In this document: in pieces, positions 21,181-31,757 of the stretch
Numbering within the stretch: position 1 is the stretch's first letter
How the letters are laid out: each line of letters starts with the position of its first letter
Origin: Silene latifolia
Taxonomy: Eukaryota; Streptophyta; Magnoliopsida; Caryophyllales; Caryophyllaceae
Direction of reading: 5' to 3'
Length of the DNA stretch: 64,000 nucleotides
Assembly (NCBI RefSeq): GCF_048544455.1
Contig: NC_133536.1
Coordinates: 164,906,825 to 164,970,824, forward strand
Program-made: the position numbers and the translations under genes
The notes under the pieces: generated by a model
Seen by the model: only the letters and a program-made list of their open reading frames with translations
Database searches by the model: none
What the model was told of the DNA's origin: nothing

Positions 21181-21663
21181 AAGGAGGGTGAGAGGCTAAA
21201 GGAACTTGAAAATGTCGAGCCCTCTTCTGAGCCGGCCACCGAAGATGCTGCTGCTACTGATGGAGGGCAGCAACAGGCATAGGGAGACGGGCGGTCGTCA
21301 CCAGACTCACCGGCATCTCGGATAGCTTTAGGCTGTTCGGGGCCAACTATTGAGCCTTTCCTCCCTGCCACTTTTGGCGCTTCAAATGATATGTCTGTAA
21401 TCTTTTGCTTTTCTTTCCCTTGTTTTGTTAGTAAAACTCCTGGTAGGTTGTGTTTAGGCTTATCCCTATGGGGACGGCCGTCGTCTGTACTTTCTCTGTA
21501 ATTGTTTTCAATAAAGTTCGTTTTATCGGCCTTTGGCTTGGCCAGGGCTTCGATCACAATTCCTTGTTTGTCTTTTGGCGTTATTAATTGAGTGCCTTCG
21601 TTTCTACCCTCGGCATGACCGAGGCAGTTTGAATGCATGTCCCAACTGTGTTTAACGTCTTTA

Positions 21664-22540
21664 GCGTGTCGACCGGCGTGTTCCCCGTCGCTCTCGGCTT
21701 TGACCGAGGCAATCGGGGTTGCGGCTTCGACAGCGTTCGTAACTGTGTAGGCATATTGATCGCTAGATTTGCGTCTCAATTGCACTGAGTATACGTTTCT
21801 TCTAGCGTATCGACCGACGTGTTCCCGTCGCTCTCGGCTGGCCGAGGTAATCGGGGTTGCGGCCGACGGCGTTAAATAGCTGTGTAGGCATATTGATCGC
21901 TAGATTTGCGTCTCAATTGCACTGAGTATACGTTTCTTCTAGCGTATCGACCGACGTGTTCCCCGTCGCTCTCGGCTTTGGCCGAGGTAATCGGGGTTGC
22001 GGCTTCGACAGCGTTCGTAACTGTGTAGGCATATTGATCACTAGGTTTGCGTCTCAATTGCACTGAGTATACGTTTCTTCTAGCGTATCGACCGACGTGT
22101 TCCCCGTCGCTCTCGGCTTTGGCCGAGGTAATCGGGTTGCGGCCGGCGGCGTTAAATAGCTGTGTAGGCATATTGATCGCTAGATTTGCGTCTCAATTGC
22201 ACTGAGTATACGTTTCTTCTAGCGTATCGACCGACGTGTTCCCCGTCGCTCTCGGCTTTGGCCGAGGTAATCGGGGTTGCGGCCTCGACGGCGTTTACGA
22301 ATCGTGTAGGCATATTGATCACTAGGTTTGCGTCTCAATTGCACTGAGTATACGTTTCTTCTAGCGTATCGACCGACGTGTTCCCCGTCGCTCTCGGCTT
22401 TGGCCGAGGTAATCGGGGTTGCGGCTTCGACAGCGTTCGTAACTGTGTAGGCATATTGATCGCTAGATTTGCGTCTCAATTGCACTGAGTATACGTTTTT
22501 TCTAGCGTATCGACCACGGAGGAGATAAATACTGACGGAA
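21664..22540. repeat. Tandem repeat block, six units of 137-142 bp
   Basis: Units begin at GCGT(A/G)TCGACCG at about 21664, 21805, 21942, 22083, 22222 and 22364, with a last start at 22505. Unit sizes are 141, 137, 141, 139, 142 and 141 bp. Each holds the segments GTTCCCCGTCGCTCTCGGC, TAATCGGGGTTGCGGC, GTAGGCATATTGATCGCTAG and GAGTATACGTTT. The block lies between gag-pol and the antisense gene. Full-length units are 47 codons long and stay open on the minus strand. Confidence 0.93.
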
Positions 22541-22612
22541 AATTTGGATGTTTCTTCACTAGATATAAACACGCGCCGGGGTGCCGACAATGGTTTTGGA
22601 CACCTCCGCCGC

Positions 22613-23338
22613 TTATACAAAGTATTTTCTTAGGTTGTCAGTGTTCCAGTGGCTCATCAAAGGCACGCCCCTCATGTCTGTCAGCCGGTATGTACCCGGC
22701 CTCATCTCTTCAACTACTTTGTAGGGTCCCTCCCAGTTGGCCGTTAGTTTTCCATGAATATTTCCTTTGTTGGTGGAGGCCGACTTTCTTAGGACCAGAT
22801 CTCCTGTTTTTAAGTCCCTTTTGTGGACTCTTCGGTTGTAGGCTCTTTTCATCCGGTTTTGGTATACTGCTAAGTTGAGGCGTGCCGTATCTCGGCTTTC
22901 TTCGACCAGGTCTAGGGAGGCTCTTAGGCCTTCCTCGTTTTCAACTGGGTTAAAGGTAGCCGTTCTGAATGTTGGCACCGTCGCTTCGATTGGCAGGACT
23001 GCTTCGGAGCCGTAGACTAAGTGGAAGGGGGTGTACCCCGTCGCTTCTTTCTCCGTGGTCCGAAGGGACCATAGGACACCGGGTAGTTCATCGGCCCACC
23101 TTCCCTTAAGGTCTTCAACTGTCTTTTTCAAACCGTTGAGGATGGTTTTGTTGGCCGCCTCCGCCTGCCCGTTGCTTTGTGGGTGACAGACGGAGGAGTA
23201 TGCAAACTTGATGCCAAGCTCTTCTAACCAGTTCATTATCAGGTCACTCCAAAACTCTCGGCCGTGATCAAATACCATAACTTGGGGTAATCCGAAATGG
23301 GTTATAACATTTTCCCAGATTACCTTTCGATTTGCCAT
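22613..23338 (-). pseudogene. Integrase C-terminal half (Retand-like)
   Basis: Covers the second half of the catalytic core and the C-terminal domain. VMVFDHGREF carries the second catalytic Asp, HPQSNGQAEAANKT the catalytic Glu. GYTPFHLVYGSEAVLP and the GPY-type motif NWEGPYKVVEEM follow, ending HWNTDNLRKYFV. No chromodomain is present, as expected for the Tat lineage. A frameshift at about 23330 separates it from the N-terminal part. Confidence 0.85.
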
Positions 23339-24446
23339 GTGTGGTTTTTGTCGATCGCTACCGCTTCAACCCATTTGGTGAAGTAGTCAACAGCGACGAT
23401 CAAGAACTTCCTTCCTCCGAAGGCCGTTGGGAATGGCCCTAGCATATTCATCCCCCACTGTGCGAAAGGGAGGGGATTAAGCACCGGTTGTAGGTCCCGG
23501 GAAGGAGCGTGTATTACCGGAGCATGCATTTGACAGTTCGTGCACTTCTTGGTTTTAGCCTTGGAATCCGCAAGCATGGTGGGCCAGAAGTAGCCGGCAC
23601 GGAGAGCTTTGTGTGCCAGCGTTCTTGCCCCCATGTGATGACCACAGATGCCTTCGTGAATTTCTGTCAAAATTAGCTCTGCGTCGGCTGGGCCGACGCA
23701 TTTCAAGAGTGGTCTTATTACGGACCTTCTGTATAATTCTCCTTCAAACAACAAGTACCTGGCGGCGATCCTCTTTATCTTGGCCGATAGATTGCGGTCC
23801 TCCGGCAACTCATTTGCAAGTTTGTATTTCATTATGGGAGTCATCCACGTTGTCACGGCCTCGATGTTGCCCACCGTGCAGAGTGCGTCAGTGATGCTTT
23901 TAGCGGTCCTGATATCCACTAGCACGGTTCGGCTGATATTCTTGATGGTTGAACTGGCAAGTTTTGAGAGAGCGTCGGCCCGGTTGTTCTCAGATCTGGG
24001 AACGCATTGGATTTGGAAAGATTTCAATTTCGCTATGTCGGCCTTTACCCTTTCCAGGTACCTTACCATTCCGTCGTCCCGGGCCTCAAACTCCTCTCTG
24101 ATTTGGTTAGTAACCAACAGTGAGTCTGTCTTCAACACAATGTGTTCTGCTCCAGCAGCCCTAGCTAGCTCGACTCCGGTTATCACCGCCTCGTATTCGG
24201 ATTCGTTGTTCGAGGCCGAGAAGGTGAATTTCAAGGCATACTAAAACTCGTCCCCGTTTGGGCTGATGATGAGGATGCCGGCTCCTGAGCTGTTCGTCGT
24301 AGAGGAGCCGTCGGTGTAAACCTCCCATACACCTGGTTTGGCTCTTCTTGATATGTGCATTCGGCCAGGAAATCTGCAAGTGCTTGCCCTTTTATCGAAG
24401 GCCTTGGTTTGTACTTGAATGCGAAGGCGAGAGTTCCACCGCCCAT
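23320..24446 (-). pseudogene. RNase H and integrase N-terminal half (Retand-like)
   Basis: The first part (about 24446-23950, with a frameshift near 24240) is an RNase H of the second type found in Tat elements: ASNNESEYEAVITGVELARA, HIVLKTDSLLVTNQI, then ENNRADALSKLAS. The integrase zinc finger follows (GICGHHMGARTLAHKAL ... CTNCQ). The core begins WGMNMLGPF, where the first catalytic Asp of the D,D,E triad is Asn, and continues LIVAVDYFTKWVEA. Truncated by a frameshift into the next piece. Confidence 0.85.
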
Positions 24447-24669
24447 TTGATGAGCCTACCGGATCGTTCGAATTTTTCCAAAGCTTTCTCCAATGGCTGA
24501 TCGGTTAGGACCGTCACGGGGTGTGCGTCGAAGTAGGGTTTTAACTTCCTCGCGGCAACGACGACGACGAAGGCCTTTTTTCAATTAGTGGGTAATTTCT
24601 CTCGGCGGGCAACAGGCGTATGGTGACGAAGTAGATTTGGGTGTTCTTTGTTTATCCTCTTCTCGATGA

Positions 24670-25811
24670 TCACAAAGATCGATCGTGGCCGAGGTAATCT
24701 ACTATGTATAGGTATAGCGTTTCCCCAAAGACCGCCCACAGACAGAGTTGGGAGAGTCGAAGATGAGCTTTCGATTGCTTGAAAGCCGTGCTCGCTCCTC
24801 CCCCCACCAAGTCTTTGTTCCCCTTCAACACTTTGAAGAATGGGGTGCTTTTGTCGGCTGACCGAGAGATGAAACGGGCGAGAGCCGCCATTCTCCCGGT
24901 CAGCATCATAACCTCTTTTCGATTCCTTGGTTCCGGCAGGTCTAGGATTGCTCGGACTTTGTCCGGATTGGCATCTATGCCTCTGGCGCTGACAAGTACA
25001 CCTAGGAATTTACCTGCCCGGACACCGAAGTTGCATTTCATTGGGTTGAGCTTCATCTTGTATTTCCTTAGTGAACAAAATGTCTCGTGTAAATCGGCCA
25101 AATGCTCGCTGTCAAATTTGCTTTTTACAATAGCATCGTCGACGTAAGCCTCAATGTTTCGTCCTTTTTGATTTTGGAACACTTTGTCCACCAGCCTTGT
25201 GTATGTTGCTCCGGCGTTCTTCAAACCAAACGGCATCATTTTGTACATGTAAGTGCCGTTAGCAGTGATAAATGCGCATTTAGGCATGTCTTCCTCGGCC
25301 ATAAATACTTGGTGATACCCCGAGAAGGCGTCCAGCAGGCTCTGCATGGTGTAGCCCGCCGTGGCGTCGATTAAACTATCTATTCGAGGCAAGGGATAAC
25401 AATCTTTGGGTGATGCTTTATTAAGGTTGGTAAAGTCTACACACATTCTCCATGCCCCCGATGACTTCTTCACCATTACAACATTGGCTAACCACTCAGG
25501 ATAAGTACAAGGCATGATGAAACCCGCCGCTAGTAATTTATCTACTTCGGCTTTGATGGCCTCATCCTTCTCGGCCGAGGAGTTCCTATTCTCTGCTTGA
25601 CTGGGCGAGCGGTGGAGAGTACGTTCAGCTTGTGAACAATCACCTCCCGACTCACGCCTGGCATCTCGGCCGCTGAGTATGCGAAAACATCTTTATTCTT
25701 CCTCAGCAGGTCCAGGAGGTCGGCTCTGAATTTTGGTTCCAGGTTGACACCGACGGTTACGGTGCGGCCCGGATCAATCTCTACCTCCTCGGTCTCTGCT
25801 CCTTCGACCAT
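24670..25811 (-). pseudogene. Reverse transcriptase (Retand-like)
   Basis: The main frame 25515-24670 holds the RT core: WRMCVDFTNLNKASPKD, LLDAFSGYHQV, MPFGLKNAGATY, the catalytic box YVDDAIVKS and GKFLGVLVSARGI. The upstream frame 25811-25542 supplies the N-terminal part (GRTVTVGVNLEP..., VFAYSAAEMPGV), separated by a frameshift and a small gap. The C-terminal end runs into a decayed standard RNase H region between 24670 and 24450. Non-functional. Confidence 0.88.
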
Positions 25812-25901
25812 GCCGATGGTCCGGTCGTTCCGGATCGGGGGTGTACTCGTATCCGGAAGGATTTTAGTTCGAAGCGACAGCTCTCACCCTCTCTAGATAC
25901 T

Positions 25902-26200
25902 TTATCGTCCCGTAGTCCCGGGCTTCGTACTCTCCTCGATCCGGTTGGTCACTAAGAGTGAATCTGTCTTCACCATGATACGCTGCGCCGGCGGTTTTTT
26001 AGCTAGCTCAACTCCGGTTATCACCGCCTCGTACCTGGATTCATTGTTTGAGGCCAATGAGGTAAGCTTCAAGGCGTGCTCAAACACGTCTCCGTTTGGG
26101 CTGATAATAACGATGTCGGCCTTCGAGCTATTCGTCGTGGAGGGGCCGTTAGCGTAAACCTCCCATAAACCGGGATCCTCCTCGTTCTTCGAGATGAGCT
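25902..26200 (-). pseudogene. Displaced duplicate of the RNase H region, between protease and RT
   Basis: The frame reads WEVYANGPSTTNSSKADIVI, then ASNNESRYEAVITGVELAK and MVKTDSLLVTNRI. It parallels the RNase H at about 24350-24080 (ASNNESEYEAVITGVELARA, LKTDSLLVTNQI), also clearly at the DNA level. It sits in an unusual place, fused after the protease C-terminus and before RT. It lacks the C-terminal part of the domain. Confidence 0.8.
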
Positions 26201-26941
26201 TATGCGCCTCCCCCCGGTCCGAGACATACACTAATGTTAGGGCCCGGATGGACATCACAGCGTCGGCTTCGCTCAAAGTGACCCGGCCTATGAGGGCGTT
26301 GTGGGCAGACGAGCCGTCAATAACCACGAACTCGGACATAACATTCCTGGCCGCACTTCCCTCGCCGAACATTCGGCGGCTTGATTGATCCCGGGGTACC
26401 AGGCCGGCCCCCGAAAAAAAGCGTTCAACGGTTTGTAGGGGCTCAAGTCTTCAACCTTCGGGCCGAGGTCGAGGAAACATTCTCTGTACATAATGTTCGT
26501 GTAGGCGCCCGTGTCAATCAGGCATCTCTTCACCAAGTGGTTGGCTATGTCTAGGTGGACCACAAGTGGGTCACTGTGAGGGGCGATGACTCCCTCGTAG
26601 TCTTTCTTCCCAATGGTCATGTCGGGGATGTTGGAAGCGGGGTTCTTTGTGTTGGGCACAAAGTTGATGGCCCGATATGGTTCATTCAGTCTTTGTTCGT
26701 GCCCATGAGCGGACCCACCGTTCTCGTTGTCCCTGATGACGACATTGACTACTCCTACTCGCTCAGAAACGGATTTCTTATTTGTCCTGTCGGTATCTGT
26801 TTTTCGGCCCCCGGCTACGTATTTGCCGAGACTTCCCGTTCGGATTAGATCTTCAATGGCGTTTTTCAAATGCCGGCAGTCGTTTGTTAAGTGGCCGGTG
26901 TGGCCGTGGTACTCACAAAGATCGGCTCGTGTCACCGTCAC
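26201..26941 (-). pseudogene. Zinc knuckle and retropepsin (Retand-like)
   Basis: Begins with CEYHGHTGHLTNDCRHLKN, a Cys/His cluster of the variant zinc knuckle common in Tat-type gag. A linker follows, then the aspartic protease active site CLIDTGAYTNIMY. A frameshift near 26370 leads into the protease C-terminal part (FVVIDGSSAHNALIGRVTL). Overlaps the gag piece by a frame change. Confidence 0.8.
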
Positions 26942-28299
26942 TTCTCGCCCTAGGGGGCCTTTCCCACTTCTGACCTTCGTTTTTGCTCAGGGTGAAGACC
27001 TCGGCGGCAGATACGACTAGAGGGGTGTGATTATTGAACTGCTTCCGGTAGTACGGTGCCGAACTCCCCCCGGCGCCCGCCGAGTCATGTTTCCTGGCAG
27101 ACTGGCCAGACCGTGACCTATTATTGTCACGGCGCTCTTCATTCGGGTTGTTCTCCCGGTGGCTCTTCTTCTCTGAGTGGTCGGCCCTGCTGGGGCCTAC
27201 CCAGATTTTGTGGTAGTCCTCCACTTTAATGGCTTGATCAGCCAATCTTCTGGCGGCGTCAAAGGTCAGGCCGCCGCGTTTGATGAGCTCGTCTTTTAAG
27301 TCTCCTCTTGGGAGGCCTTTCATTAGCACGAAGGCTGCCAGTTCGCTGTTCAGCTCACGAATTTACTGAACCTTGGCGTCGAACCTCTTCACATAACTCC
27401 GGAGAGACTCGCCTCCCTCCTGTCTGATAGTCAGGAGGTCCGATGTCTCCACGGCCCTCCTCTTGTTGCAGGAATACTGGGCTAAGAATGCGTCCTTTGG
27501 GTCGGCGTAACGATATCCGACCCGTCGGGCAGCCCCTTGTACCAACTCTGTGCCATCCCATGCAGTGTCGTTGGGAAGATTCGGCACCAAACCTCATCAG
27601 GTTGCTCCCATACTGACATGTGAGACTCGTAAGCCTCGACGTGGTCAGTCGGGTCACCTTCCCCTTTGTATGCTATAGGTGGTAACTTCAGCTTAGTCGG
27701 CACCGGAGTATCAAGGACGTAGGCGCTGAGGGGTTGCCTGACCACATGTCGGACGACACGCGGCGATCGGCTTCTCTCCTCGTAGCGAGAAGGACTTCTT
27801 CTCCGACTCTGGCGAGTCGGGCTTCTTCTCCAACTCTGACGAGTTGGGCTTCTCTCGCTCCTCCGGGGTGTGCCTCGTTCGTGCCGCGGCGACGCAGTCT
27901 TCTCACGAGTGCGAGAAGGACTTAGGTTCACCACGACCACTTTGGGCTCCCCCGGTGTCTTGACAGGGTCAGCTTCTCCTAATGCTCCGTTTAAGTTTCT
28001 GGGGGTCACATTTTGGGCCCTGGTCTCCTGAACGGTTTCCGTCGCTCTTGTCGGCGTGACAGTGTGAGCCGGCGTACTCCCAATTAGGTCCAGGAGCATC
28101 TTCAGTTTTGCTACGTCAACCACATGTCCCATGATGGTGACCTGGTCGGCGACGGCGGAGTGTCCGGTATTATTGGCATCCCGTACTCCGGTTGAATCAC
28201 TTGACCGGCGGAGGGTTGCACAACTCCAGATTTGTGGACGGTATCATCTTGGTAGAATTCGGTTTCGTCGGTCACGAATGCCTCTTGTTCTTTCGACAT
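26913..28299 (-). pseudogene. Gag (Retand-like), with Arg/Ser-rich segment
   Basis: Probable start MSKEQEAFV at 28299. The first about 55 residues run to a frameshift near 28120, then a frame with an RS-type stretch (28132-27482: repeated SPTRQS.RRSP units, about 27900-27740). The retrotransposon gag core follows (LPPIAYKGEGDPTDHVEAYE, TLHGMAQSWYKGLP). After another frameshift near 27500 come DAFLAQYSCNKR, EGGESLRSYVKRFD and, after a stop at about 27364, LMKGLPRGDLKDEL. At least three lesions. Expected role: particle protein binding the element's RNA. Confidence 0.8.
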
Positions 28300-28373
28300 C
28301 TTCTTGGCTTTCGGGGTGGGTTTTTGTGTGTATTTTGTTTGGGAATGAATGTGACTAGCTTCTAGTGTCTTTC

Positions 28374-28390
28374 CCCACAGACGACGCCAA
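28374..28390 (-). other. Primer binding site of the Retand-like element
   Basis: On the minus strand TTGGCGTCGTCTGTGGG begins one base inside the LTR. It resembles the TTGGCGCCGTCTGTGGG-type site of many plant Tat-lineage elements with one C-to-T change. I cannot name the primer tRNA safely. Confidence 0.65.
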
Positions 28391-28391
28391 T

Positions 28392-28985
28392 TGTTCCGGG
28401 TGTAATTCCAGAACAAGTATTGTTACCACCCGTGGCTTGTAGAATGATGTCTCGAGTTGGATTCCTCACGTCTCTATCGTTCCTCTCGGCCTCACCTGCA
28501 ACAATGAACGAACTGAGGGCTTGGCTTTGTGCCAAGCGTACTCACTCCGACGCTCAAGTCAGTGAACTTAGTGGGATAAGTTGTTATTACTCGGCTAAGG
28601 ATGTATTGTAGAGAGATAAAGAAGATATTACCAGATGAATAGTGATTCTTAGGTTAATTTGTGGATCCTTTCCTCAATGAAGGTTGAGGAGTATTTATAG
28701 ACTTTCACCTTTTGTCACGTAGTGGCCAAGTGGCCAAGTTGCCAAGTGGCTAGCAGGTGGAAAGACCGTTCTACCCTCGGCCGATGGACCAATGGCAGGC
28801 CGGCCGAGGGTCTTGGATATGACTACGCGGATATGTGCCCCGACTGGCTAGTTGCTAGGCCGAGACCCAGGTGTCAGGCCGATGGGTTGCATCGGCTAAG
28901 CTGTCTGAGTCGTTGACTTGTTGTGGATATCTTTGACCTTGCTCAATATGTTGACTTGGTCAGCGGTGCAGAATATGCCCCATCA
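28392..28985 (-). repeat. 5' LTR of the Retand-like element
   Basis: 594 bp, TGTTCCGGGT at its plus-strand left end and CCCCATCA at the right, followed by ACATA. In the element's own direction it begins TGATGGGG. Confidence 0.93.
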
Positions 28986-29058
28986 ACATAAAATCACCTA
29001 GGATAAAAACAGTTATAAGCTCTATAATACGTACATAGACGCAATTAAACATGCAATA
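28986..29058. other. Short host spacer between two LTR elements
   Basis: 73 bp: the ACATA duplication of the Retand-like element plus 68 bp of non-element sequence, ending in CAATA, which should be the target duplication of the Athila-like element. Its partner would be right of the window. Confidence 0.75.
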
Positions 29059-30522
29059 TGATACGTGCATTTTATATAGCCTTTTTAGTCTTATTTTGCA
29101 CGTATTTGTATGCATTTTTATAGCGTTATGTATTGCAATATGCCCCGAATTGGCTACTTTGGTTTGTTTTGTCTGAATTGCAGAAACGAACCTGAAACTG
29201 GTGAAACCGTACTCTTTTCGTCCTATTTAGCATGCATTATTGAGGAGACAAGAATGTTAGAGCGAGAATTATGCCTTGGAGTGCGTGAAGGGTTGTCAAC
29301 GAAGCAGTCAAAGTCAACTTGAGAGGCTGATATGAAGAAAAGCACTCGATCGAGAAGTCTTTTGGTTCGATCGATTGGTTTGGAGGACACGAGAGATCGA
29401 TCGAGTACTTTTAGTTACTCGATCGAAATGCTGATTTTTGGATGTCCTCTATCGAGAGGTATTTTGGCTCGATCGAGAGGATTAGCTGATGAAGACCTCG
29501 ATCAAGTGGTTTTATATCACTCGATCGAGAGGTTTTTGGTATTATGCGGGCTTAGTGACCCGTGATTAGTTTTATTTCGTTAAACCTTTTATTTTCCTAT
29601 TTAAGCTTTCGCTAATTAGGTCATTAGTACGTTTTTATCATCTTAGAACTCTCTAATCTTTCCTTCATACTCTTTACTGTAAACTTATTCTCCTTTCCTT
29701 TAATCTCTTGCTTGGATTTTGGATTGTTCTCTACGCCGGATTGCTTGAGATTGTAATCATTCTTTCCTTATTAATCTTAATCTTATTGTTCTTTGCTTTA
29801 ATCCTTGTTTCTACTTAATTATTTCTGCCCTAATCAGTTTATGCATAATTATTGTTGTTTTACCATGTCTCTAATTAGTATATTCATTATTATTATTGTT
29901 GACGCCATTAGTAATATGAGTAGCTAATTTCTCTTATGTCGAGATTAGGGAATCCACGGTAAGATTGTGACGATGTAGCGAATAGACTAGATGATTTATT
30001 TGAGAATCTGTACCCATGGCAATTTAACTGTAATACCGACTTAGTTGAGTGCACGCTTCTAAGTTACCTTTAATCTGGTTAAATTTACTTCTGGATCGGA
30101 AGATTGGATTAAATAGACCTGCTATGAACAGTAGACTACCCTAATGAGGACGGAAGTTAAGTTAGTGGATATCTAGGATAGAAAGTGGACCGGAAGGACC
30201 TTTCCTGTATCCGTCTCACAGTAGATTGTCTAGGCTATTTGCAGCTGAGTCGATAGACTACCTTGGTGAACCGAAATCCTGGCATGTTTTCTCTTATTTG
30301 ATCATCTTATTTACATTTTCTCACTTTTATTGCTCTTAATTAATTTCTCTTTCCTTTAATCCTTTATTAGTTTAGAAAACCCAAATCAAACCCCTCATTT
30401 TGTGACCCTAATAGACGGACCTTTAACAGATATCTTGCCTCCCAGTGGAGATCGACCCTGCTTATCACTAGCTTCTTTGTTAGTTTTAATTAGGTTATTT
30501 TTGGTACAAAACGACATTATCA
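29059..30522 (+). repeat. 5' LTR of the Athila-like element
   Basis: 1464 bp with ends TGATACGTGC and ...ACATTATCA (TGATA/TATCA inverted). The first 150 bp match 55924-56073 almost perfectly. It includes four palindrome pairs at 29344-29530. Confidence 0.9.
29344..29530. repeat. Palindrome pairs in the Athila LTR, 51-bp period
   Basis: Copies of (A)CTCGATCGAG(T/A) start at about 29344/29365, 29395/29417, 29446/29467 and 29496/29519. Steps alternate about 21-23 and about 29-30 bp. Spacer sequences between them differ. Confidence 0.9.
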
Positions 30523-30527
30523 AAATT

Positions 30528-30545
30528 TGGCGTCGTTGTCGGGGA
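30528..30545 (+). other. Primer binding site, tRNA-Asp type
   Basis: TGGCGTCGTTGTCGGGGA begins 5 bp after the LTR. It differs from the Athila consensus site (complement of tRNA-Asp) by two C-to-T changes, as expected after cytosine methylation. Confidence 0.8.
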
Positions 30546-30646
30546 GGCAATAGCCCTATCTGTTTTTGTTTTTCGTTTATTTTTATCCGTCTCAGGGAAT
30601 TTCTATTCCTTGAGGCAGTTCTCACTTATTTCTTTCAGTGTTGTGT

Positions 30647-31757
30647 ATGCCCAGGTCAAACAGGTCGGATTTAGTTCCAGCTAATCCCGAGCCAGAGAGA
30701 TCTCTTCGGCATAGACTTCGTCTGCAAAGAGAAATTCAAAAGGAAGACTTGAGTACTTTCGAACCCGAGCGGCAACACTTCTTATTTGCAGAAGAAACGT
30801 CTTTTGAAGAAGACAACCTCATTTCTGCCGACAAGCCAGTAAAGATGCCTTACAATGCAAGTCACTCAGAGCCCAAAGCATCCTCGATTCCTAAAGGTTT
30901 CAATCTCACAACGAAGCACGGTAACACTTTAGATATCCGTCCGTCTTACATAAATCTGGTGGAAAGAAATATGTACCGAGGTGTGGCGGGTGGAGATCCG
31001 CGAAAGCATATGGAAGTCTTTACTGACTATTGATCTACTATTCCCGCCACTAAGGGAGTAACACAAGGCAAGATAAAGGAAGTGCTTTTTCCTTTTTCTC
31101 TGACTGACTCAGCTCGTGAGTGGCTGACTGATCTTGACCGGACTGCTGCTGGTATCACCAACTGGGAGACTCTCGCACTTGCCTTTTACAAAAGATACTT
31201 TCCTCCACAATGCACTAATCAGCTGAGGGGTAAGATTACTAGTTTCAAGCAGGCACCTGATGAGACTTTCTATGAAGCTTGGTGCCGGTTCAAGAAGTTG
31301 ATGAGGTCTCTTCCTCGCCATGGTTTTGATCAGTGGTTTTTGTGCAATCAGTTCTACAATGGGTTGTACGATGACCATAGAGCTATACTTGACGCCTCAT
31401 CCTACGGGAGATTTCAAAAGAACATTGATGATGATAAGGGATAGGGCATTATTGAGGAGATGGCGACCCATTGTGCCGAATATAGGAACCCACGGGACGG
31501 TATTCGAACAGTCCATATGGTTGATAAGGCAGCCGTGGCTCATCTGGAAGCCATGAATGCTCGGTTTGATAGATTGGAGCTGCAATCTGCTGGAGTTCAA
31601 CAGACGATTCATCTGTTGACTAGACAGGAAACTGTCACATGTGAGAGATGTGGAAGCAATGACGGTCATACTGCTATTGACTGTATGACTATTGACTGTA
31701 TGACTGAGAAGGAGGACGTTCATATTACAATAATCAAGGGGCGGTCCATCCCAGTTT
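30647..31757 (+). pseudogene. Gag of the Athila-like element
   Basis: Starts MPRSNRSDLVPANPEPERSL. The gag core holds FPFSLTDSAREWL, YKRYFPPQ and DETFYEAWCRFKKL. A coiled stretch (AVAHLEAMNARFDRLELQ) and a zinc-knuckle-like CERCGSNDGHTAIDC (CX2CX5HX4C) follow. Two in-frame stops (TGA 31031-31033; TAG 31442-31444) interrupt it, and a frameshift near 31750 separates it from the next frame. Both stops fit single-base changes. Confidence 0.85.

Larger units (their letters stand above)
17547..28985 (-). mobile_element. Retand-like Ty3/gypsy element (Tat lineage) with antisense gene
   Basis: Complete insertion of 11.4 kb with LTRs at both ends, TG...CA termini, and a perfect 5-bp duplication ACATA (17542-17546 and 28986-28990). 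Order on the minus strand: 5' LTR, PBS, gag, zinc knuckle, protease, a stray RNase H piece, RT, a second-type RNase H, integrase, a tandem repeat block, an oppositely oriented spliced gene, 3' LTR. Dual RNase H history, an antisense gene and an internal tandem repeat are all Tat/Retand traits. Gag-pol is broken by many frameshifts and stops, so the copy is dead. Confidence 0.88.

Noticed and set aside
21165..22620. Three minus-strand frames over the tandem repeats as separate genes
   Set aside because: They are the same repeat unit read through; broken by indels, and no known domain. Kept as a repeat and as a finding only.
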